Assembly (NCBI GenBank): GCA_019114885.1
Contig: DXEQ01000203.1
Coordinates: forward strand, 1-9,500
DNA from: Candidatus Anaerobutyricum stercoripullorum
Lineage (GTDB): Bacteria; Bacillota; Clostridia; Lachnospirales; Lachnospiraceae
Reading direction: 5' to 3'
Length of the DNA stretch: 9,500 nucleotides
Part shown: positions 1 to 4,989 of the stretch, one piece after another
Position numbering within the stretch: position 1 is the first letter of the stretch
How the letters are laid out: each line of letters starts with the position of its first letter
The notes under the pieces: generated by a model
What the model was told of the DNA's origin: nothing
The model's input: the letters and a program-made list of their open reading frames with translations, nothing else
Database searches by the model: none
Program-made: the position numbers and the translations under genes

Positions 1-628
1 TGTTCTTGGTCCGGCGGCTCAGAATCTGAATCACCCGGGTGAGCTCGTCCTTTCTTCCGACGATGGGATCCAGACTGCCGTCTCTGGCCTTCGCAGTCAG
101 ATCCTCACAGAAGGCCTCCGTCATGGACGTCCTTCTCCGGTTCTTCCTCTGCCCGGTCACCATCTGGTATTCCTTCTGGGCACGGGAAGGATCCACACCC
201 AGGGTGACGAGGATATCCACGTAAATCCTCTTCAGGTTCACATTCAGTCCCTTGAGCAGACGGATGGCAATGCAATCTGTCTCCTTGAGAACAGCCAGCA
301 GGATATGCTCCGTTCCGATGGTCTCCGCCCGGAACCGCTCCGCCTCCAGTCCGCTCTTGTCAAGGACCTCCTCCGCTTTCGGGCTGTATCCGATAAACGC
401 GGCCTTCTCATTATCTCCGAGGGCAGCCGACTGCCCCAGCACCGCATCAAAAAATGTCTCATACGTCATACCGTTCTCCGAGAGAACCCGTCCGGCCATG
501 GAATCCTCCTCGGACAAAAGTCCCAGTATCAGATGCTCTGTACCGACGTACTTCTGCCGGCAGGCCTTCGCGTCCTCCTCCGCCCTGGAGAGGGCGCGGG
601 AGGCAAATTCATTATATCTCTTATTCAT
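1..628 (-). CDS. clpC: ClpC-type AAA+ chaperone (Clp protease ATP-binding subunit), N-terminal part
   Basis: This is the first 209 codons of an Hsp100/Clp unfoldase; the rest lies beyond the left edge. ClpC proteins form ATP-driven hexamers that unfold proteins, usually for degradation by ClpP. Visible are the two Clp N-domain repeats, each marked by GTEH (residues 29-32 and 105-108) followed by a hydrophobic helix. A basic connector (about 159-168, rich in R and K) follows, then the entry to the first ATPase domain, LDPIVGRKDE (186-195) and LSRRTKN (203-209). The Walker A motif expected next is outside the window. The ATG at 628 has an AAGGTGAG site (634-641) five bases away. The N domain is rather divergent from B. 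subtilis ClpC, and no ctsR, mcsA or mcsB gene lies upstream as in the usual clpC operon; a GntR regulator does instead. ClpC, ClpB and ClpE cannot be fully separated on this fragment. The lack of a cysteine zinc finger at the N terminus argues against ClpE, and the short connector fits ClpC. Confidence 0.9.
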   Translation of the reverse strand, partial: MNKRYNEFASRALSRAEEDAKACRQKYVGTEHLILGLLSEEDSMAGRVLSENGMTYETFFDAVLGQSAALGDNEKAAFIGYSPKAEEVLDKSGLEAERFRAETIGTEHILLAVLKETDCIAIRLLKGLNVNLKRIYVDILVTLGVDPSRAQKEYQMVTGQRKNRRRTSMTEAFCEDLTAKARDGSLDPIVGRKDELTRVIQILSRRTKN

Positions 629-648
629 AAAATCTCACCTTCATTCCT

Positions 649-767
649 CTGTCTGGCAGCGATATCCTTCGCTGCGCTCCTTTGCGCTGTCTGTCTTTCG
701 CGTCTTCACAATCGGCTCCCCTGTCTGACAGGGGTATCCCTTACCGCGCTCCTTTGCGCTGTCTGTC
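649..767 (-). repeat. Imperfect 47-bp direct repeat pair filling the gntR-clpC gap
   Basis: Two 47-bp copies (649-695 and 721-767), repeating every 72 bases, match at 40 of 47 positions and include an exact 22-bp core (674-695 and 746-767). Read on the transcribed (minus) strand each copy starts GACAGACAGCGCAAAGGAGC. Each can form a small GCGC/GCGC hairpin followed by a second one: AGCGA/TCGCT in the left copy and GGTA/TACC in the right copy. All seven differences lie downstream of the core, mostly in that second hairpin. Together with the 25-base spacer they occupy almost the whole 143-base gap. There is no U tract, so this is not an intrinsic terminator. It could be an extragenic repeat family or a structured mRNA element; the nature is unknown. 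Confidence 0.75.
718..734. repeat. Perfect 8-bp inverted repeat with one-base centre
   Basis: CCCCTGTC and GACAGGGG flank a single T at 726. As RNA this gives a stem of about six pairs with a five-base loop. It overlaps the start of one copy of the 47-bp repeat. No T run follows on either strand, so a termination role is not supported. Confidence 0.6.
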
Positions 768-771
768 CTCT

Positions 772-1149
772 TTAAAGCAGCCGAAAAGTATCGTACATCT
801 CGCCCACGATCTGCTTCATCTCTTCCTTTGTAATCTCCTTACAGATGGCCTGGGCGACGATCATCTGCATATAGGCATTGATCTTCTCCAGCTCCCGCTC
901 CTTGCTGGCCTTCTCCACGGAAACGACAGCTCCCCTTCTCCTGTCCAGCTTCAGATAACCTTCCTCCCGGAGAATGGCATATGCCTTATTGACGGTGTGC
1001 ATGTTCACTCCGAGGTCCCTTGCCAGACTCCGCACGGAAGGGAGGGAATCCCCGTCGTGGAGCCGGTCCTGCGCGATCTCCATCACGATCTGATTGCGAA
1101 GCTGTATGTATATGGCCTCCGGACTGTTAAAATCAATCTCTATCAGCAT
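772..1149 (-). CDS. GntR-family transcriptional regulator, YtrA subfamily
   Basis: A 125-residue DNA-binding regulator. The N-terminal winged helix-turn-helix spans about residues 11-78, with the GntR hallmarks PSVRSLARDLGVNMHTVNKAY (starting at residue 37) and LREEGYL (60-66) leading into the wing. The short remaining tail (about 80-125) is helical, as in the YtrA subgroup, which lacks a large effector domain and usually controls neighbouring transport or stress genes together with itself. The start at 1149 was chosen because family members begin like MLIEIDFNSPEAIYIQL and because AGGGTG (1155-1160) lies five bases upstream. An in-frame ATG at 1239 would add 30 residues with no family match. 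It follows the cinA terminator, so it starts a new unit, and clpC is 143 bases downstream on the same strand. It may regulate itself and clpC; that is inference. Confidence 0.88.
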   Translation of the reverse strand: MLIEIDFNSPEAIYIQLRNQIVMEIAQDRLHDGDSLPSVRSLARDLGVNMHTVNKAYAILREEGYLKLDRRRGAVVSVEKASKERELEKINAYMQMIVAQAICKEITKEEMKQIVGEMYDTFRLL

Positions 1150-1287
1150 GCTTTCACCCTTTCTTTCTCTCACGTTTCTCCATCCCGCCTCATCACAGGC
1201 GGCATCCTTCTCCCTGACTGTATCGGCACACAAATACATGTTCTTCCATCTTTATGGAAAAAATGGTGGTAACAGTAAATGTGTTGT

Positions 1288-1315
1288 GTTATATAGACTA
1301 TATCAATTAGCGCAA
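1288..1315 (-). promoter_or_regulatory. Candidate SigA promoter of gntR
   Basis: On the minus strand TTGCGC (1310-1315) and TATAAC (1288-1293) are separated by 16 bases. The match to consensus is partial and other pairings in this AT-rich stretch (for example -10 TATAGT at 1297-1302) are possible. Its position just after the cinA terminator and before gntR supports a promoter here. Confidence 0.4.
1291..1303. promoter_or_regulatory. 13-bp palindrome ATATAGACTATAT, possible GntR operator
   Basis: A perfect palindrome around A1297 overlaps the candidate -10 region of gntR. GntR-family proteins bind short palindromes as dimers and YtrA-type regulators often repress their own promoter. The position suggests autoregulation, but palindromes built from AT-rich sequence also arise by chance. 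Confidence 0.4.
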
Positions 1316-1324
1316 AAAATCAAG

Positions 1325-1370
1325 AAAAAAACGCATAAAATATGTTTTTATTTCCACACATTTTATGCGT
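1325..1370 (-). terminator. Intrinsic terminator after cinA
   Basis: On the minus strand the arms ACGCATAAAATGTG (1357-1370) and CATATTTTATGCGT (1331-1344) pair at 13 of 14 positions around a 12-base loop. A run of seven T (1325-1331) follows directly. The stem is AT-rich but long. It sits 20 bases after the cinA stop codon and would end the folD-rimO-pgsA-cinA transcript. The plus strand lacks a T run, so it is one-directional. Confidence 0.85.
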
Positions 1371-1390
1371 TCTCATATGCAAATGCGATC

Positions 1391-1894
1391 TCACGCATCA
1401 GAAAGAATCTGACAGTAGAGGATATCCAGCGCCTCCTTCGCTGCAGCCTGCCGCACGGCCATCCGGTCTCCGCCGTAAAAACAGCGCTTTACGATGGTCT
1501 TTCCTTCCACGGTGCATCCGATGTACACAAGGCCCACCGGCTTTTCCTCCGTGCCGCCGTCCGGTCCCGCGATGCCGGTCACCGCGATGGCGGCATCCGC
1601 TCCGGCGGCCCTGGCCGCTCCCTCCGCCATCTCGATGGCTGTCTGCCGGGAAACGGCGCCGTATTTGGCGAGGGTCTCCTCTCTCACACCGAGAAGCTTC
1701 ATCTTTGCCTCATCGGAGTAGGTAATGTAACCTTCCTTATAGACTTCAGAAATACCGGGAACATTGACAAGCGTACCCGCGATCAGACCGCCGGTACAGG
1801 ATTCCGCCGTGGTGACGGTCAGCTTCCTGCTTTTCAGTATGCGCTCAATCTTTTTCTCCACCGGCACTTCCACAATTCTTCGGCCTGAGCTCAT
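1391..1894 (-). CDS. cinA: CinA C-terminal domain protein (PncC-type nicotinamide-nucleotide amidohydrolase)
   Basis: A 167-residue stand-alone CinA C-terminal domain. Proteins of this type (E. coli PncC) hydrolyse nicotinamide mononucleotide to nicotinate mononucleotide and ammonia, recycling the NMN made by NAD-dependent DNA ligase. Family motifs visible are TAESCTGGLIAG (29-40), GYITYSDEAK (55-64), AVTGIAGPDGG (104-114), GLVYIG (121-126) and a late R-x-x-VRQ stretch (144-149). The N-terminal molybdopterin-binding-like COG1058 domain of full-length CinA (about 400 residues) is absent, and no remnant precedes the ATG because the pgsA stop codon lies two bases upstream. A GGAGAGGAG site lies inside the end of pgsA, indicating translational coupling. 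In many Firmicutes recA follows cinA; here a terminator does. The symbol pncC is equally defensible. Confidence 0.93.
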   Translation of the reverse strand: MSSGRRIVEVPVEKKIERILKSRKLTVTTAESCTGGLIAGTLVNVPGISEVYKEGYITYSDEAKMKLLGVREETLAKYGAVSRQTAIEMAEGAARAAGADAAIAVTGIAGPDGGTEEKPVGLVYIGCTVEGKTIVKRCFYGGDRMAVRQAAAKEALDILYCQILSDA

Positions 1895-1896
1895 GG

Positions 1897-2466
1897 TTAC
1901 TCCTCTCCTCCCTCTTTCAGGACGTCAATGTTCTTGGCCAGATAGTCCACCAGGGACACGATGGTCAGGATCAATGCGATGTATACAAGAATCTGTTCGA
2001 TGACAAAGGCCACCGGACCGCCAAAATCCGCGATCAGCAGGATGATGGCAAACATCTGGAAGTTCGTCTTGAACTTGCCCCAGTAGCTGGCCGCGATAAC
2101 GACTCCCTTGTCGCTGGCCACCAGACGAAAACCGCTGATGACAAACTCTCTGGCAATGATGATGATGACGATCCATGCCGGCATGCTGTCCGGTCTTGTC
2201 ACGATCAGACAGATAAATGCGGAGCAGGTCAGAATCTTATCCGCCAGCGGGTCCATAAACTTTCCGAAATTGGTGACCAGATTATTTTTTCTGGCAATGT
2301 AACCGTCCAGAAAATCTGTGATGCTGGCCACGCAGAAGATCACCAGCGCAATCCATTTCGCGTACTCATACGGCACGATGGAGGAGTCCACCAGCATAAA
2401 AAATACAAAAAACGGCACCAGTATCATTCTGACGATCGTAAGCTTATTCGGTAAATTCATCTTCAT
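1897..2466 (-). CDS. pgsA: CDP-diacylglycerol-glycerol-3-phosphate 3-phosphatidyltransferase
   Basis: An integral membrane enzyme that makes phosphatidylglycerophosphate from CDP-diacylglycerol and glycerol-3-phosphate, the committed step to phosphatidylglycerol and cardiolipin. The CDP-alcohol phosphotransferase signature is complete: D51, D54-G55, A58-R59, G68, D72 and D76 (DFLDGYIAR then GKFMDPLAD). Hydrophobic helices lie at about residues 11-27, 37-53, 77-92, 97-112, 135-148 and 152-175. The length of 189 residues is typical. The ATG at 2466 was chosen because GGGAGA lies eight bases upstream. An ATG at 2475 would touch that site directly, and one at 2460 (MNLPNKL) would have a long spacing; the latter cannot be excluded. 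The gene overlaps the end of rimO by 23 bases and is two bases from cinA, so all three are probably cotranscribed. Confidence 0.93.
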   Translation of the reverse strand: MKMNLPNKLTIVRMILVPFFVFFMLVDSSIVPYEYAKWIALVIFCVASITDFLDGYIARKNNLVTNFGKFMDPLADKILTCSAFICLIVTRPDSMPAWIVIIIIAREFVISGFRLVASDKGVVIAASYWGKFKTNFQMFAIILLIADFGGPVAFVIEQILVYIALILTIVSLVDYLAKNIDVLKEGGEE

Positions 2467-3874
2467 AAATAACATCTCCCATCAAATCATATTCGCTTGC
2501 ACCCGTGATACGCACCGGCACGATATCGCCGGAGATCATCTCCTCCTCGGCGCGGACAAATACATTGCCGTCCACCTTCGGTGCGTCCCTGTAGGTCCTT
2601 CCCACATAAATATCTTCTTCGTACAGGTATCCCTCGATCAGGACGTCCATCTCCTCACCCACTTTTTCCCGGGTCTCTTCGGCGGAGATCTCCTGCTGCA
2701 GCTCCATGATGCGGTCGCGGCGCGCTTCCTTGACTTCTTCCGCGATCTGTCCTTCCATGTCCGCCGCCCTCGTTCCTTCTTCCGGCGAGTAGGTGAACAC
2801 ACCCAGGCGGTCAAACCGCATCTCTTCCACAAATGTGACCATATGATCAAAGTCTTCTTCCGTCTCGCCCGGGAAACCGGTGATCAGAGTCGTGCGCAGC
2901 GCGATATCAGGAATCTCCCTGCGAAGCTTCCCGATCAGCGCGGTAAGCTCCGCCCTGTCTGTCCTTCTTCCCATCCGCTTTAAGATCAGATCCTCACTGT
3001 GCTGGATCGGGATATCCAGATAATGACAGATCTTCGGTTCTTCCTTCATCACCTGAATGAGTTCATCGGTGATCTCTTCCGGATAACAGTAAAGAATCCG
3101 GATCCAGGCCAGACCTTCGATCTGGCATAACCTTCTCAACAATTCCGGCAGCATCTTCCTGCCATACAGATCCGTGCCGTACACGGTGGTCTCCTGCGCC
3201 ACAAGAATCAGCTCTCTGGCGCCGCCTTCTGCCAGCCGCCGGGCTTCCTCCAGCAGGTCTTCCATCGGAAAACTCCGATACCTGCCCCGGATATACGGAA
3301 TCACACAGTAGCTGCATCGCTTGTTGCAGCCCTCCGCGATCTTAAGATACGCCGTGTAGGACCCCGTGGTCACCACCCGCTTATCCGGCAGGGAAGGGGG
3401 AAGAAGATCGATGGACGGGCAGTAAATGACCGGACGTCCTTCCTGTACCGGATCCTCTCCTGAATAACCGGTCCCGGCATCTGCCGCTGCCCCGTCCTGT
3501 CTGGCGTCTGCCGTCTGTGCTTCCAGTAACTGATCGAGCACCGGCACAATCCTGGTATATCCGGTTGTCCCAATGACGGCGTCCACCTCCGGGAGCGCCT
3601 CCGCGATCTCGTCTTTGTATCTCTCAGCCAGACATCCGGTGATGACCAGCGCCTTTAAACGTCCCCTTTCCTTCCAGGAGGCCATCTCGAGAATCGTCTC
3701 AATGCTCTCCTCCTTGGCGTCATGGATAAAACAGCAGGTGTTGATGACGATGGCGTCCGCCTGTGCCTCATCCTCCACGATGGTATAGCCGCTCTCGTTT
3801 AAAAGCCCAAGCATCTTCTCGCTGTCCACCAGGTTCTTGTCACAGCCCAGAGAAATAAACAATACATTTTTCAT
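2444..3874 (-). CDS. rimO: Ribosomal protein S12 methylthiotransferase RimO
   Basis: A radical SAM enzyme that adds a methylthio group to the conserved aspartate of ribosomal protein S12, using two [4Fe-4S] clusters. The N-terminal methylthiotransferase domain carries the three cluster cysteines C11 (LGCDKNLVDSE), C47 (INTCCF) and C81 (TGCLAERY). The radical SAM motif CNKRCSYC gives C183, C187 and C190. A C-terminal TRAM domain spans about 405-472. The LGCxKN and DLMG-type ends separate RimO from the tRNA enzymes MiaB and MtaB. The length of 476 is longer than the usual roughly 440. The excess is a low-complexity, alanine- and aspartate-rich linker (about 118-150) between the first two domains. 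The ATG directly follows the folD stop codon (TAG then ATG), with GAGGAT inside the folD end as a somewhat distant binding site. Confidence 0.95.
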   Translation of the reverse strand: MKNVLFISLGCDKNLVDSEKMLGLLNESGYTIVEDEAQADAIVINTCCFIHDAKEESIETILEMASWKERGRLKALVITGCLAERYKDEIAEALPEVDAVIGTTGYTRIVPVLDQLLEAQTADARQDGAAADAGTGYSGEDPVQEGRPVIYCPSIDLLPPSLPDKRVVTTGSYTAYLKIAEGCNKRCSYCVIPYIRGRYRSFPMEDLLEEARRLAEGGARELILVAQETTVYGTDLYGRKMLPELLRRLCQIEGLAWIRILYCYPEEITDELIQVMKEEPKICHYLDIPIQHSEDLILKRMGRRTDRAELTALIGKLRREIPDIALRTTLITGFPGETEEDFDHMVTFVEEMRFDRLGVFTYSPEEGTRAADMEGQIAEEVKEARRDRIMELQQEISAEETREKVGEEMDVLIEGYLYEEDIYVGRTYRDAPKVDGNVFVRAEEEMISGDIVPVRITGASEYDLMGDVIYEDEFTE

Positions 3875-4723
3875 CTACTTTTTCATCCTCAATGCCGCTT
3901 CCACGCAGTTGTGCATCAGCATGGCGATGGTCATCGGGCCCACACCGCCGGGAACCGGGGTGATGGCGCTGACCTTATCGATCACACTGTCATAATCCAC
4001 ATCTCCGCAGAGCTTGTTATTCTCATTCCGATGGATACCCACGTCAATGACCACGGCGCCGTCCTTCACGTAGGAAGCGTCAAAAAACTTCGGCTTTCCG
4101 ATGGCTGCCACCAGGATATCCGCCCTCCGGCACACTTCTTTTAAGTTGCGGGTGCGGGAATGACAGACGGTCACCGTTCCATTTTCCCGCAAAAGAAGCA
4201 TGGCCATCGGCTTGCCCACGATGTTGCTGCGGCCCACCACAACACATTCCTTTCCCTCAATCTCAATGCCGGAACGCTTCAGTAGCTGGATGATGCCCGC
4301 CGGCGTGCAGGAGACAAAGCCCGGCTCTCCGATGGAGAGGGCTCCCACACTCTGCGGATGGAATCCGTCCACATCCTTCTTCGGGGAGATGGCCTCGATC
4401 ACCTTCTTCTCATCCATGTGATCCGGAATCGGGAGCTGCACCAGAATACCGTTGACACTGTCATCATTGTTCAGCTGATCGATCAGCGCCAACAGTTCTT
4501 CCTCCGTCGTCTCCTCCGGCAGTTCGTAGGCTCTTGACTCGATGCCGATGTAAGCACAGGCCTTTTTCTTATTGCCCACATAGACAGTGGAAGCCGGGTC
4601 GTTGCCCACCTGAATCACTGCCAGACAGACGGAGACGCCGTCCTTTTTCAGGTCGGCCACCTGCTCTTTCAGTTCCTCCTTGATATCTGCGGAAATCTTC
4701 TTTCCGTCAATTCTTATTGCCAT
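3875..4723 (-). CDS. folD: Bifunctional methylene-THF dehydrogenase / methenyl-THF cyclohydrolase FolD
   Basis: A cytosolic enzyme that interconverts 5,10-methylene-, 5,10-methenyl- and 10-formyl-tetrahydrofolate with NADP(H), supplying one-carbon units for purines, thymidylate and formyl-Met-tRNA. The 282 residues match the family length. Visible are the catalytic region STVYVGNKKKAC with Y48 and K52, NGILVQLPIP (91-100), KKDVDGFHP (from 115), CTPAGI (139-144), the nucleotide-binding VVVGRSNIVGKP (161-172) and the C-terminal ITPVPGGVGPMT. The ATG at 4723 fits the family start MAIRIDGK. An in-frame ATG at 4873 would add 50 residues that run through the candidate promoter and leader and match nothing in FolD. 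The ribosome binding site is weak (AGAGTG), which makes control in the leader plausible. It is the first gene of the folD-rimO-pgsA-cinA unit. Confidence 0.96.
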   Translation of the reverse strand: MAIRIDGKKISADIKEELKEQVADLKKDGVSVCLAVIQVGNDPASTVYVGNKKKACAYIGIESRAYELPEETTEEELLALIDQLNNDDSVNGILVQLPIPDHMDEKKVIEAISPKKDVDGFHPQSVGALSIGEPGFVSCTPAGIIQLLKRSGIEIEGKECVVVGRSNIVGKPMAMLLLRENGTVTVCHSRTRNLKEVCRRADILVAAIGKPKFFDASYVKDGAVVIDVGIHRNENNKLCGDVDYDSVIDKVSAITPVPGGVGPMTIAMLMHNCVEAALRMKK

Positions 4724-4756
4724 GTTTTCACTCTTTTCTGTTTTGGATTTTCGCCG

Positions 4757-4851
4757 CCGCCAAAACAGGCGGAAGCGAATCTGCCTTCTGCCTGTGGCAG
4801 AGCGTATCTTTTCCTGCCACGGCAGCCTGTCCGCGCAGGAGATCTCTGCGC
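4757..4851 (-). promoter_or_regulatory. Hairpin-rich 5' leader of folD
   Basis: Between the candidate promoter and the folD ATG the minus-strand transcript can form three hairpins in series. The first is GCGCAG/CTGCGC (4846-4851 with 4833-4838). The second is GCCGTGGCAG paired to CTGCCACAGGC with one bulge (4814-4823 with 4790-4800). The third is CCGCC/GGCGG (4768-4772 with 4757-4761). None is followed by a clean T run. It does not resemble the tetrahydrofolate riboswitch as I know it. A regulatory role is inference from structure and the weak folD binding site. Confidence 0.35.
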
Positions 4852-4861
4852 AGGATATTTT

Positions 4862-4890
4862 ATGATACAACACTTTTTCCCATTCGTAAA
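4862..4890 (-). promoter_or_regulatory. Candidate SigA promoter for the folD operon
   Basis: On the minus strand TTTACG (4885-4890) and TATCAT (4862-4867) are 17 bases apart, four of six and five of six matches to TTGACA/TATAAT. It lies 139 bases upstream of folD and about 100 bases downstream of the ftsK stop, giving a leader of roughly 130 bases. Confidence 0.5.
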
Positions 4891-4940
4891 GAACATTCCG
4901 AAATCAGTCCGGATTATGGCATCTTTGTTCCTGTTCTCAC

Positions 4941-4971
4941 CCCGGGCCGCGCACTGGCTGCGTAGTCCGGG
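4941..4971. repeat. GC-rich two-part hairpin downstream of ftsK
   Basis: Outer arms CCCGG (4941-4945) and CCGGG (4967-4971) and inner arms CGCA (4950-4953) and TGCG (4959-4962) form an interrupted stem with four-base internal loops and a five-base apical loop. It starts 19 bases after the ftsK stop in the direction of transcription. There is no T run, so it is not a canonical terminator. It could protect the 3' end of the transcript or belong to an extragenic palindrome family. Confidence 0.45.
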
Positions 4972-4989
4972 TCAACATGATCCCGTCAC

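Noticed and set aside
649..767. Intrinsic terminator between gntR and clpC
   Set aside because: Several small hairpins exist but none is followed by a T run on the transcribed strand.
1150..1239. A 30-residue N-terminal extension of the GntR regulator from an ATG at 1239
   Set aside because: A GGAAG sequence precedes it, but YtrA-type proteins start at the equivalent of 1149 and the extra residues match nothing in the family.
682..1272. A 196-residue plus-strand frame spanning the repeat region and gntR
   Set aside because: It is antisense to gntR and to the intergenic repeats, with no ribosome site or recognisable domain.
4724..4873. A 50-residue extension of FolD
   Set aside because: It covers the leader hairpins and reaches the candidate promoter, and FolD proteins begin at the ATG at 4723.
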